Shown here: positions 36,529 to 45,800 of the stretch, piece after piece | How positions within the stretch are numbered: the first letter of the stretch is position 1 | How the letters are laid out: each line of letters opens with the position of its first letter | Source of the DNA: Gammaproteobacteria bacterium | GTDB lineage: Bacteria > Pseudomonadota > Gammaproteobacteria > Pseudomonadales > Azotimanducaceae | Length of the DNA: 64,000 nt | Direction: 5' to 3' | NCBI GenBank assembly: GCA_026706665.1 | Contig: JAPOYI010000009.1 | Span: 1-64,000, forward strand | Translations under genes and position numbers: made by a program | The notes under the pieces: model-generated | Seen by the model: only the letters and a program-made list of their open reading frames with translations | The model's database searches: none | Told to the model about the DNA's origin: nothing

Positions 36529-36648
36529 GCCCGGGGGCTCCACCTTGACCACATCCGCGCCCTGGTCGCCGAGAATCGATGCGGCCATCGGCCCCGAGTA
36601 CACCGTCGTCATGTCAATGACGCGGACTCCCGACAGTGACCCGGTCAT
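36529..36648 (-). pseudogene. 5' fragment of a class III CoA transferase
   Basis: Begins MTGSLSGVRVIDMTTVYSG and continues ILGDQGADVVKVEPPG, nearly identical to residues 1-40 of the intact gene at 34170-35363, then leaves homology abruptly at 36529. No catalytic region remains. The fragment lies in the same position relative to the tRNA as the intact gene does to the tRNA remnant. Confidence 0.85.
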
Positions 36649-36709
36649 GCTCTGTTCGCGCGGTTGAATCGCGCTAAGCCCTTCGTTGGTGGCCAGGGGT
36701 GGAATCGAA
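36529..36709. repeat. Direct repeat copy B: CoA-transferase 5' fragment plus tRNA-Phe 3' end
   Basis: Partner of the repeat at 35244-35423. Here the tRNA portion belongs to the intact tRNA-Phe gene, while the CoA-transferase portion is only a fragment. The two copies differ at scattered positions, so the duplication is old or one copy came from a related strain. Confidence 0.75.
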
Positions 36710-36762
36710 CCACCGACACGCGGATTTTCAGTCCACTGCTCTACCGACTGAGCTACCTGGCC
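36687..36762 (-). tRNA. tRNA-Phe (GAA)
   Basis: 76 bases with encoded CCA. Acceptor stem GGCCAGG/CCTGGCC, D-arm AGCTCAGTCGGTAGAGC, anticodon arm GTGGA-CTGAAAA-TCCGC with GAA at the centre, and T-arm GGTGG-TTCGATT-CCACC. All stems pair. A good sigma-70 promoter lies upstream. Its 3' 23 bases are repeated at 35401-35423. Confidence 0.97.
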
Positions 36763-36812
36763 GGATTGGACACGCGGCCGCGGAAGCGGTCGCGCGGTCG
36801 AAGGCGCGGCGT

Positions 36813-36841
36813 ATTAAATCCCTTGGACTGAAAACGGTCAA
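36813..36841 (-). promoter_or_regulatory. Sigma-70 promoter for tRNA-Phe
   Basis: On the minus strand, TTGACC, a 17-base spacer and TTTAAT. The -10 box ends 50 bases before the tRNA 5' end, and a GC-rich discriminator follows, as is usual for stable RNA genes. Confidence 0.7.
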
Positions 36842-36947
36842 CAATCCCGCCGAGCGCTTTGGGTGATCACGTCAGTCCTGTTCCCAGAGGTTGATAAGGT
36901 CGAAACTCGCCGCCAAAGCGTGGCGGTGTCGCCCCATACGCCGTTCT

Positions 36948-37191
36948 CTATGCGGAGATACGGAGTTGCATGGCCAGAGCTCGCGCGATTCGCATCACCG
37001 TGGCAAACGTCGGGTTGCCGTTCTCCGATAGTGCCTTGTAGAGCCCTTCGCGGCTCATCCCGATGTCACGGGCCAATCTGCCCATGTTCCCCGCCCGAGC
37101 CACGTCGTTGAGGGCGGCGCGGATCAGACTGCCGTCGCCATGGTCTTCCTCCGCGCACGCCTGCACATAGAGGCGCACATCCTCGGCACGA
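36948..37191 (-). pseudogene. HigA-type antitoxin, probably 5'-truncated
   Basis: Conserved part: AEDVRLYVQACAEEDHGDG, LIRAALNDVARAGNMGRLAR, DIGMSREGLYKALSENGNPT, FATVMRIARALAMQLRI. This is the HigA-2/addiction-module antidote family, nearly full length but lacking its usual first 10-15 residues. The frame stays open to 37268 on the minus strand, but that extension is antisense to a remnant of another regulator gene, so it is not native. No HigB toxin is adjacent. It may still be translated from an internal GTG. Confidence 0.6.
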
Positions 37192-37440
37192 ACTGGACCT
37201 TTCGCAGAGAACGCTCGGCAACTTGCTCGACAAGAGCGATCAGGCTGTCGCGCACTGGAGAAAGGCAAGAGCAGAATTGACGGACCGGCAGATCGGCTTC
37301 TTCGTCTGCTCTACGAGAGCCACGTGGCTGAACAGCGTACAGGGAATAGAGTCAGGGAACTGCTAGAGCAGTTGGCGGAACTTGATGGTTCCGACTTCCG
37401 GGATCTGCAGTTCGAGGACACCGACACTGGTTGGAGCCGC
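37190..37440 (+). pseudogene. Frameshifted, 5'-truncated XRE-family regulator
   Basis: Read in two frames. First LDLSQRTLGNLLDKSDQAVAHW, a helix-turn-helix; then, after losing one base near 37257-37261, EKGKSRIDGPADRLLRLLYE, followed by VRELLEQLAELD and DLQFEDTDTGW. Together these reproduce a family of XRE-type regulators (SDQ-V-x-W-EKG, GPADRLLR, L-FE-T-GW). The expected N-terminus is absent because the sequence joins the antitoxin fragment head to head at about 37190. Confidence 0.6.
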
Positions 37441-37715
37441 GCCGCCCAGATTGGACAACGCCGACTCTCCGGTCACACGACCAACATCCCTACCACCATT
37501 CATCGCCACGCGCCGAGCAGTTCCCGTCGACGCTGCGGCCATGCATGCGAAGGCGCGATCCAGGGCGAGCAGCCCTCGAAGACTGGACGTGTGTCGCGCC
37601 ATGGTTTGTCCCGTAGAATTCCTCCGTCGGCAAGGTTGTGGAGTTCGGCATTGTGCTTCCGTCACCAAGCCACATCACAGCGAACTGGCTCCGGAACAGC
37701 AGGGATAGTGTCGAT
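37441..37715. other. Gap before hsdM
   Basis: About 275 bases downstream of the XRE remnant. It should hold the hsdM promoter, but no clear -35/-10 pair or gene is visible. Confidence 0.4.
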
Positions 37716-39827
37716 ATGAATCACAGTCAGATCGTCAACTTCATCTGGGGCGTGGCGGATCTCATCCGCGACACTTTCAAGCGAGGCAAGTACCAGGACG
37801 TGATTCTGCCGCTCACCGTGCTCCGCCGGCTCGACTGCGTGCTAGCTCCAACGAAGTCCAAGATCCTGGAAGTGCAGGCCAGCTACAAGGACAAGATCGA
37901 GAATCTTGATCCGCAGCTTCAGCGCGCTTCCGGATTCGCTTTCTACAACACCTCGCGCTACGACTTCGGGAGGCTGCTCGCCGACGCGCCCCACATCGCC
38001 GCGAACCTGCGCAACTACATCGCGGGGTTCAGCCCGAACATGCGCGAAGTGCTCGAGAAGTTCGACTTCGACAACACCATCGCCAAGCTCGACGAGGCGA
38101 GGCTCCTGTTCCAGGTCGTGCAGCGGTTCGCCGACCCGAGAGTGAATCTCCACCCGGATGCGGTCGACAACTTCACCATGGGCACGATCTTCGAGGAGCT
38201 CATCCGCAAGTTCAACGAAGCGCTGAACGAGAACCCCGGGGAGCACTTCACGCCTCGCGATGTCGTTCACCTCATGGTCGACCTGCTGATGGCCGGCGAC
38301 GAACAACGGTTGAGTCCGAAGGGGATCGTGCGCAGCGTCTATGACCCATGCTGCGGCTCCGGCGGCATGCTCACCATCGCCAAAGAGCACATCACGGTCG
38401 GAGAGACCCGGGACGGAGAACATTTCGGTGATCCGGCCAACCCCGACGCCGATATCCACCTGTTCGGCCAGGAGGTGAATCCGGAGACGTTCGCCATCTG
38501 CAAGTCCGACCTGTTCATGAAATCCGAGGAGGGCCGCGATGCAGAGCGCATCCTGTTCGGGACCACGCTCTCGAACGACCGGCACGCCGACGCCGATTTC
38601 GACTACATGATCGCCAATCCCCCTTACGGCAAGGACTGGAAGCGCGACCAGGACGCCGTGCGTGCCGAGCACGACCGGGGAGCCGCCGGCCGCTTTGGGC
38701 CAGGCCTTCCAAGGATCAGTGACGGCCAACTGCTGTTCCTCCTGCACATGCTCTCGCACATCAAGGAAGCCGACCAGGGCGGCTCGCGGGTCGCCATCAT
38801 CATGAACGGTTCGCCGCTCTTCACCGGCGACGCGGGCAGTGGCGAGAGCGAGATTCGGCGCTGGATTCTTGAGAACGACCTGCTCGAAGCGATGATCGCG
38901 CTGCCCGAACAGCTCTTCTACAACACGGGCATCGCGACCTACGTGTGGGTTCTCACAAACCGAAAACTGCCGGAACGTCGCGGCAAGGTCCAGCTCATCG
39001 ATGCGACTTCGTTCTGGGTGCTGCTGCGCAAGAGCCTTGGCGCCAAGCGCCGCGAAATCCCGTTCGACAAGAAGGAGGACATTCTGCGGCTGCTGGCGGA
39101 TTTCGGGGACGGCGAGACCCGTAACGTCGTCAAGGATGGCGAAGAACGAGAGGTCGTTGTCAGCCGCGTCTACCCGGCTACGCATTTCGGCTTCCGCAAG
39201 ATCACCGTTGAACGCCCGCTCCGGCTCGACTTTCAAGTGAGCCCTGAACGGATTGCACGGCTGGACGACGAGCGCGCATTTGCCAACTTGGCCGTTTCGC
39301 GCAAACGAGGCGAGGCCAAGCTCAAGGACGAAGAGGCTGGACGCGGACAGCAGGATGCGATCCGGGCGACCGTCCGGAGCCTGCCAAGCACTCTCTTCCT
39401 GGATCGGACGATATTCGATGCAGAATTGTCCAAGGTCGCCGAAGCGGCGGACCTCAAGCTCACGGCACCTGTCCAGAAAGCCATTCTCTCCGCTCTTTCC
39501 GAGCGCAACCAAGAAGCGGCGATATGTCGCAACCGGGACGGACAGCCAGAACCCGATCCCCAGCTCCGCGACACGGAAAACGTCCCGCTCGTCGAGGATG
39601 TCGACGCGTTTTTCAAGCGTGAGGTGAAGCCGCACGTCCGCGATGCATGGATCGATACGTCACGCCGCGACCCGCACGATGGAGAAGTTGGACTGGTCGG
39701 CTACGAGATCAACTTCAACCGTTACTTCTACGAGTACCGCCCGCCCCGCCCGCTGGAGGAGATCGAGGCCGACATCCAGCAGGTGGAAAAGGACATCGTC
39801 GCCATGCTGCAGGGGGTCACGGCATGA
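37716..39827 (+). CDS. hsdM: Type I restriction-modification system methyltransferase subunit
   Basis: 703 aa from MNHSQIVNFIWGVADLIRDT. Domains: HsdM N-terminal helical domain (residues 1-140) and N6-adenine methyltransferase core with SAM motif DPCCGSGGML (210-219) and catalytic NPPY (301-304). A long C-terminal region of over 200 aa (from about 480) has coiled-coil character and ends in EIEADIQQVEKDIVAMLQG. It methylates adenine in the HsdS-specified site and joins HsdS and HsdR in the complex. It is longer than the classic 500-aa HsdM but matches the larger subtype. An AbiEi-like gene begins about 10 bases later. Confidence 0.95.
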   Translation: MNHSQIVNFIWGVADLIRDTFKRGKYQDVILPLTVLRRLDCVLAPTKSKILEVQASYKDKIENLDPQLQRASGFAFYNTSRYDFGRLLADAPHIAANLRNYIAGFSPNMREVLEKFDFDNTIAKLDEARLLFQVVQRFADPRVNLHPDAVDNFTMGTIFEELIRKFNEALNENPGEHFTPRDVVHLMVDLLMAGDEQRLSPKGIVRSVYDPCCGSGGMLTIAKEHITVGETRDGEHFGDPANPDADIHLFGQEVNPETFAICKSDLFMKSEEGRDAERILFGTTLSNDRHADADFDYMIANPPYGKDWKRDQDAVRAEHDRGAAGRFGPGLPRISDGQLLFLLHMLSHIKEADQGGSRVAIIMNGSPLFTGDAGSGESEIRRWILENDLLEAMIALPEQLFYNTGIATYVWVLTNRKLPERRGKVQLIDATSFWVLLRKSLGAKRREIPFDKKEDILRLLADFGDGETRNVVKDGEEREVVVSRVYPATHFGFRKITVERPLRLDFQVSPERIARLDDERAFANLAVSRKRGEAKLKDEEAGRGQQDAIRATVRSLPSTLFLDRTIFDAELSKVAEAADLKLTAPVQKAILSALSERNQEAAICRNRDGQPEPDPQLRDTENVPLVEDVDAFFKREVKPHVRDAWIDTSRRDPHDGEVGLVGYEINFNRYFYEYRPPRPLEEIEADIQQVEKDIVAMLQGVTA

Positions 39828-39836
39828 TGTTCGGAA

Positions 39837-40556
39837 ATGTCGGCAGTTGCAGACGAGTGCCTACAATTTGATCCTCCATCTCTGCCTGTTAGCATTCGCG
39901 CCGTGAGCGATCAAAAAAGCATACAAAAAAATGTATCTGCCGACTATTCCGATCATCAGCTCCGGCGTGGAGCCTCTGATCTGGAGTCCTTGGCCCTCAA
40001 GACCTATTTTCGCCAGCGCGACGCAGCCGAGGCCAGCGTTTACTCCCGAGAACTGCGCCGGCTCGTGGACGAAGGATCCGTCGAGCAGATAGAGCGCGGG
40101 CTCTACCGTCGTACCGACGCCGAGATCACCGAGCACTTCACCCGAGCTGCCGTCTGCGCCCGGGTTCCGGAAGCCGTACTCTGCCTGCTCACCGCGCTGA
40201 ACGTATACGACATCGGCACACAGCTTCCAGCGCAGGTCTGGATCGCCATCCCGCACAAGGCCCGTACTCCCACTACCAATCTGCCGATCAGGGTGGTTCG
40301 TTTCTCCGGCGCATCGCTACGCTACGGGATCGAAGATGCCGAGTTCGAGGGCGTTCCCGCCCGAATCACCAGCCCGGCCCGATCAGTGGTGGACTGCTTC
40401 CGTTTCCGCCGGCTCGTCGGCCAAGATGTGGCGCTCGAAGCGTTGCGTGACGCCCTCCTCGACCGCAGGGCGAGCGCCGACCAGATATGGCGGGCCGCTG
40501 AAGTCTGCCGTGCGAGATCGCTCGTCAAACCAGCTATGGAGGCCCTGTCGGTATGA
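39837..40556 (+). CDS. AbiEi-like antitoxin/regulator, orphan
   Basis: Up to 239 aa; a GTG at 39903 is an alternative start. N-terminal winged helix (VYSRELRRLVDEGSVEQIERGLYRR), then the AbiEi C-terminal pattern: AVLCLLTALNVYDIGTQLPAQVWIAI, VRFSG, ARITSPARSVVDCFRFRRLVGQDVALEALRDAL. In AbiE systems this protein represses and neutralises the nucleotidyltransferase toxin AbiEii, which should start at the overlapping ATG; here that frame ends after about 22 codons. So the toxin is missing. It sits between hsdM and hsdS and is probably co-transcribed with them. Confidence 0.8.
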   Translation: MSAVADECLQFDPPSLPVSIRAVSDQKSIQKNVSADYSDHQLRRGASDLESLALKTYFRQRDAAEASVYSRELRRLVDEGSVEQIERGLYRRTDAEITEHFTRAAVCARVPEAVLCLLTALNVYDIGTQLPAQVWIAIPHKARTPTTNLPIRVVRFSGASLRYGIEDAEFEGVPARITSPARSVVDCFRFRRLVGQDVALEALRDALLDRRASADQIWRAAEVCRARSLVKPAMEALSV

Positions 40557-40687
40557 CCCCGCCAAGGCCGATGCAGGCGAGGAGCTGCGTCGTTTCATGG
40601 AGCCGGCGTGCGACAGCCTAATCAGGGAATGTCCGTTGACACAAGCCTGCCTCAGCCGGGACCTCGGGGCTCGGGTGGGAGGTCAGG

Positions 40688-42079
40688 GTGACTGAGAAAA
40701 TAGAGCGGATCGGAGATGGGCAGCAGCGCCGCTTTCGACCGTACGCAGAGTACAAAGACTCCGGCATCAAGTGGCTGGGCGAGATTCCGGCCCATTGGGA
40801 AGCGAAAAGGCTCAAGGGCATAGCTTCGGTACAGTTGAGCAATGTCGACAAGCGTTCCGAAGCAGGCCAAGTCCCCGTGAGGCTCTGCAACTATGTCGAT
40901 GTCTATTACAACGACTCCATAACTAGCGAGCCAGAATTCATGAACGCAACTGCCACACCCGACCAAGTGAGACGGTTCGTGCTCCGGGTAGGCGACGTTC
41001 TAATCACTAAGGACTCCGAATCCTGGAACGACATCGCAGTTCCGGCAGTCGTGGCAGAAGACCTAACGAATACGTTGTGCGGATACCACCTAGCTCACAT
41101 CAAGCCGGAGCCGGGTCTCGATGGCCGATTCCTTGCCCGCCAGTTCTCAGCAAGCGGCATGCGGGATCAATTCCACGTGGCGGCGAAAGGAATCACCCGG
41201 TTCGGCCTAGCGGGAGCTGCGATCCGCTCCGCCATCTTTCCAATCGCTCCGATCAAGGAACAAAGCGCCATCGCTGACTTTCTCGACCGTGAGACGGCGA
41301 AGATCGATGCGCTGGTGGCGAAAAAGCAGCGGCTGATCGAGCTGCTTCAGGAGAAACGCACCGCCCTCATCACCCGCGCCGTCACCCGAGGACTCGACCC
41401 GAACGTCCCCATGAAGGAAACCGGCGTCGAGTGGCTGGAGAATGTGCCGGAGCATTGGGAAGTGGTACCGCTGGGGCGTATCGGACGATTCTTCAAGGGT
41501 AATGGCGGCACCAAGGCGGACGAAACGGAAGAAGGCGTTCCTTGTGTGAGGTATGGCGACCTATACACGTACCACGACTTTCACATCTCAACGACCAAGA
41601 CCTCTGTCGCGCCCGGCGTCGCAGCCACTACCTACACGCCGATTGAGTTCGGAGATGTTCTTTTTGCGGGTTCTGGTGAGACCATCGACGAGATTGGCAA
41701 GTCCGCAGCAAATCTCATGGCCGAACCGGCCTGCTGCGGCGGAGACGTGATTGTCTTCCGGCCCAGCGGCAAGGCGGATGCCCGGTTCCTGGGATATGCA
41801 ACTGACTGTCAGCCAGCCCGACGGCAGAAGGCGCGAATGGGTTGCGGATTCACCGTTATCCACATCTATGGGAGCGATCTGAAGTACCTCGCCATAGCTA
41901 TCCCGCCGCTGCCCGAACAATGCGCCATCGCCGAATTTCTCGACCGCGAGACGGCGAAGATCGATGCCCCAATCACCAGAACCAACCAAGCCATCAACTA
42001 CCTTCAGGAGTTCCGCAACGCGCTGATTTCAGCAGCAGTCACCGGGAAGATCGACGTCCGGGAGGAGGCGGTGTCTTGA
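40688..42079 (+). CDS. hsdS: Type I restriction-modification specificity subunit
   Basis: 463 aa from a GTG with GGGAGG upstream. Two target-recognition domains, each introduced by a similar block (YKDSGIKWLGEIPAHWEAKR and KETGVEWLENVPEHWEVVPL). Each is followed by a conserved helix block (IADFLDRETAKIDALVAKKQ and IAEFLDRETAKIDAPITRTN). This is the normal HsdS layout giving a bipartite DNA target. The helix blocks are also near-identical in DNA, which allows recombination between half-subunits. Target sequence not predictable. Confidence 0.95.
   Translation: MTEKIERIGDGQQRRFRPYAEYKDSGIKWLGEIPAHWEAKRLKGIASVQLSNVDKRSEAGQVPVRLCNYVDVYYNDSITSEPEFMNATATPDQVRRFVLRVGDVLITKDSESWNDIAVPAVVAEDLTNTLCGYHLAHIKPEPGLDGRFLARQFSASGMRDQFHVAAKGITRFGLAGAAIRSAIFPIAPIKEQSAIADFLDRETAKIDALVAKKQRLIELLQEKRTALITRAVTRGLDPNVPMKETGVEWLENVPEHWEVVPLGRIGRFFKGNGGTKADETEEGVPCVRYGDLYTYHDFHISTTKTSVAPGVAATTYTPIEFGDVLFAGSGETIDEIGKSAANLMAEPACCGGDVIVFRPSGKADARFLGYATDCQPARRQKARMGCGFTVIHIYGSDLKYLAIAIPPLPEQCAIAEFLDRETAKIDAPITRTNQAINYLQEFRNALISAAVTGKIDVREEAVS
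41265..41310. repeat. Intragenic hsdS repeat, copy 1
   Basis: 46 bases encoding AIADFLDRETAKID; matches 41922-41967 with three mismatches. It marks the central conserved region of HsdS. Confidence 0.8.
41922..41967. repeat. Intragenic hsdS repeat, copy 2
   Basis: 46 bases encoding AIAEFLDRETAKID; the distal conserved region of HsdS. Direct orientation relative to copy 1, 657 bases apart. Confidence 0.8.
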
Positions 42080-42229
42080 TGCGCTTCACAGTCACCCATG
42101 CCAATCACGGCCGATCTAACCCGGATCGAGGGAGCACGAGGGTTTCCGAAAGCGGCGACATTCTCCCAAGACTGGACTCGCAAGATGGGCACGCACCAAG
42201 CTGGGACTCAACCCCGTAGGCCTGCCCCG

Positions 42230-42562
42230 TCACCGGGATGCCTTCTCTTCGACCGCCTGCTTGATCCAACTGGTCAGGCTCACGCCGAGGGCATTGGCAC
42301 AAAGCGCGGCACGTTGATGCAAGTCCGAGCCAAGCCGGAGGTTGAGTGTGCCCGAGAACGGCTTTCGCGGTTGGACCCCATCCTCCTCGCACGACGCCAG
42401 GTACTCGTCGATCGACTGCTCGAACTCGCGTCGAACCCCGGCGACATCGGTCGCTTCGAACGTGGCGATGGGATAGGGGCCGCTGTTGACAACCCATCCG
42501 GCAAGCAGGCCCACCGTGTCATCGAACTCGACATTCGCCACGTATCCCTTGTATTTCATCAT
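42230..42562 (-). CDS. hicB: HicB-family antitoxin
   Basis: 110 aa from tandem ATG codons at 42562/42559. N-terminal HicB fold (YKGYVANVEFDDTVGLLAG, FEATDVAGVRREFEQSIDEYLA). The C-terminal ribbon-helix-helix (KPFSGTLNLRLGSDLHQRAA, SLTSWIKQAVEE) is for DNA binding. It blocks HicA and represses the operon. Its start overlaps the hicA stop. The pair is oriented opposite to the hsd genes and lies between hsdS and hsdR. Confidence 0.92.
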   Translation of the reverse strand: MMKYKGYVANVEFDDTVGLLAGWVVNSGPYPIATFEATDVAGVRREFEQSIDEYLASCEEDGVQPRKPFSGTLNLRLGSDLHQRAALCANALGVSLTSWIKQAVEEKASR

Positions 42563-42813
42563 GGCTCGACCCCCGCTGCTTCCAGAAAGGCGACGATGGC
42601 GCGCACCGTCACACGGCCTGTCTCCGGCGCCGGGTGCGGGCGATGCACGATCATCCGCTCCGCCTCCTTCTTCAGGAGAACCCTCGACCCGGAGCGTTCG
42701 GAAACCTGAACGCCAGCGGCCTCGAGCATGCCAACTATGTCCACCCATCGAATGCCTGACGGCGTCGGCCGAGCCGACATGCGCATCAGGGTTCGCCGGT
42801 GCTTTCCTCGCAT
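42559..42813 (-). CDS. hicA: HicA-family toxin
   Basis: About 84 aa; the start may instead be the ATG at 42825. Core: GKHRRTLMRMSARPTPSGIRWVDI, then GSRVLLKKEAERMIVHRPHP and VRAIVAFLEAAGVEP. This is the longer HicA subtype in which the catalytic His sits in HRPHP, the usual place. HicA proteins are double-stranded-RNA-binding mRNA interferases. The module looks intact and could act as an addiction element for the restriction system. Confidence 0.88.
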   Translation of the reverse strand: MRGKHRRTLMRMSARPTPSGIRWVDIVGMLEAAGVQVSERSGSRVLLKKEAERMIVHRPHPAPETGRVTVRAIVAFLEAAGVEP

Positions 42814-42834
42814 AGTACCATTCATGGTATCTAT
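42812..42834. promoter_or_regulatory. Candidate HicB operator in the hicA-hsdR divergent region
   Basis: TACCAT-TC-ATGGTA, extended outward to ATAG...CTAT with a one-base offset. The inverted repeat overlaps the hicA start region and faces hsdR about 50 bases away. Its position fits HicB autorepression and could also affect hsdR. Confidence 0.5.
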
Positions 42835-42882
42835 TGACGGCGACCGATGCGATCTTTCTGTGCGCCGAACCCGGGTGACGCC

Positions 42883-45800
42883 ATGACGCAGGAAATCTCC
42901 GAACGCGCCTTCGAAGAGGCAATCGAGTGCGCCCTGCTGCGCCACGGTCCCGACGAATGCCCGGACGATCGTCTCGAGGTACGGGAGTCGCCGCCACCTT
43001 TCGACAGTCGGCATCTTCCCGGCGGCTACCTCAAGCGCCGACCGGAGGACTACGACCGCAGACTCTGCCTGATCCCGACTGATATCGTGGATTTTCTGTT
43101 GGCCACCCAGCCGAAAGAGTGGGAAAGGCTCCGCCAGCACCATGGTTCAGAACTGAAGTCACGTTTTCTTGCTCGGCTGTCGCGGGAGGTCGCCCGCCGG
43201 GGCGCACTCGACGTGCTGCGCAACGGCGTCAGGGACTCGGGATGCAGGTTCCGACTTGCCTACTTCCGGCCGGCAAGCGGCCTCAATGAGGAACTGCAGC
43301 GACTTCACGCGGCAAATCTCTTCGCGGTCGTGCGCCAAGTCCGCTTCAGCGAGCATAGTGAACAGAGCCTCGATCTCGCGCTCTTCCTGAACGGAGTACC
43401 GATCTTCACGGCCGAACTCAAGAATCCACTCAACGGCCAGGATGTCGAGGACGCGATTCACCAGTACCGGACGGATCGGGACCCGCGAGAACCTCTCTTC
43501 AACTACGGGCGCTGCCTCGCCCACTTCGCCGTAGACCCTGAGCAGGTGTTCGTGACGACTGCCCTCGCCGGCCCCAAGACCCGGTTCCTGCCGTTCAACC
43601 AGGGACGTTTCGGCGGTGCAGGGAACCCCCCTGTCCCGCCTACGCGCACGGGCTACCCGACCGACTACCTGTGGGAGCGCGTCTGGGCAAGAGACAGCGT
43701 CCTCGACCTTATCCGCCAGTTCATCCACGAAGTGGAGGAAGAGGACGACCGTGGGCGGAAGACTGGTAGCCGCTTCTTGATCTTCCCACGTTACCAGCAA
43801 CTCGACTGTGTCCGGCAGCTAGTGGGCCACGCTCGCGAGCACGGTACCGGCGAGCGATACCTGATCCAGCACTCGGCTGGCAGCGGCAAGAGCTTCACCA
43901 TTGCCTGGCTCGCCCACCAACTCTCCGTGCTTCATGACATCGAGGACCGTCGCGTCTTCGACTCGGTCATCGTGGTAACCGACCGCCGCGTGCTGGACCG
44001 CCAGCTCCAGCGCACGATCCGACAGTTCGAGCAGACACTCGGGGTTGTGGAGAACATCGACCAGACCTCGCGCCAGCTCCGCGAGGCCCTCGAGGCGGGA
44101 CGGACGATCATCGTCACCACGCTGCAGAAATTCCCGGTCATCGCCGAGCAGATCGGCCAGCTTCCCGGACAGCGATTCGCCGTGATAGTCGACGAGGCGC
44201 ACTCGTCGCAGTCCGGCGAGAGCACGAAGAGCCTCAAGGCGGTTCTTGCGGCCAGCAGCCTGGAGGAGGCCGAACAGGAGGAATCGGGCGCCGAAACCCC
44301 AGAGGAGGAGATCGAGGATCGCGTTCTCGAGGAGATCCGCAGCCGCGGGCGATTGCCAAACCTCTCGACGTTCGCCTTCACCGCAACGCCGAAGCCCAGG
44401 ACGCTGGAACTTTTCGGTCGGAAACGGCCTGACGGGAAGTTCGAGGCCTTCCACCTCTACAGCATGCGCCAAGCAATCGAGGAAGGATTCATCCTAGACG
44501 TGCTGGCGAGCTACACGACATACCAAACCTACTGGCGCCTGTTGAAAAAGGTCGAGGACGACCCGCGCTACGACAAGCGCAAGGCGGAGTACCTGCTCAA
44601 GTCGTTCGTCGACCTGCACCCGCACGCCATCGGCGAGAAGATCGCCATCTGCGTGGAGCACTTTGCGGCGCAGGTCGCCGCGGAGATTGGTAGGCGAGCG
44701 AAGGCCATGATCGTCACGCGCTCGCGTTTGCACGCCGTCCGAACCAAGCTCGCCCTCGACCGCTACCTGGCGGACGAGGGCCATGGGTGGAAGGCCCTGG
44801 TCGCCTTCTCCGGAACGGTGACCGACGGCGGGCAGCCTTACACCGAATCCGGGATGAACTCCGCCGGACAGGATCGGGTCATCGGCGAACGACAGACAGC
44901 GACCGAGTTCGAGAAACCCGAGTATCGCTTCCTTGTCGTCGCCAGCAAGTTCCAGACGGGATTCGATCAGCCGTTGCTCCACACGATGTACGTGGACAAG
45001 AAGCTGGGCGGCGTGAACGCGGTCCAGACCCTGTCCCGCCTGAACCGCACCCATCCCGGCAAGCGGGGCACGATGGTGCTGGATTTCGCGAACGAAGCGG
45101 AGGAGATCAGAAAGGCCTTCGAACCGTACTACGAGACCACGATCCTCTCGGAAGGGACCGACCCCAACCTCCTTTACGAGGTCCAGGGCAGGCTGCTGGA
45201 CTTCGGCGTGTTCGCCGAGCACGACGTCGAAGCCTTCGCGCGGGTGTACTTCAACGACAAGGGGACTCAGGATCGGCTGTACGCGGCCCTCGAGCCGGCA
45301 CGGCAGCGCTTCGCCGAACTGAACGAGGACGAGGGACAGGACCTCCGGGGCCAACTCTCCGACTACGTGCGCCTGTACGCCTTCCTCTCGCAGGTGCTGA
45401 CGTTCGCCGACCCCGATCTGGAGAAGCTGTACGTATTCGCCCGATACCTGGGGCGGGTGCTGCCTGCGAGTGGCGGGGCGCTGCCTGTGGAGGTCCAGCA
45501 GAGCATCGACATGGAGTCCTTCCGCATCCAGCGGACCAGCCGAGGCCGGCTCGATATCGAACGCCAGGCCCGCCCGCTGCAGCCGGCCGGGAGCAAGCCC
45601 GGCGGTGGCCCCGCGGGGGAGGAGATCGAGGCGCTCTCCCGGATCATCGAGGCGCTGAACGAACGCTTTGGCCTCGACCTGGGATCGGAGCACCGGGTAA
45701 CGCTCGAACAGATCCGTTCCGCCCTCGACGGGGACGCGGGCCTCGATGCCAGCGCCCGGGTGAACACGCGCGAGAACGTGCGCCTGACGTTCGATCCCAA

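Noticed and set aside
37842-39635. A long minus-strand frame opposite hsdM
   Set aside because: Antisense to the methyltransferase motifs; no family resemblance.
41265-41967. CRISPR-like repeats
   Set aside because: Only two copies, 657 bases apart, in frame within hsdS; no array was seen anywhere in the window.
44494-45693. A 399-codon minus-strand frame opposite hsdR
   Set aside because: Shadow of the helicase part of hsdR.
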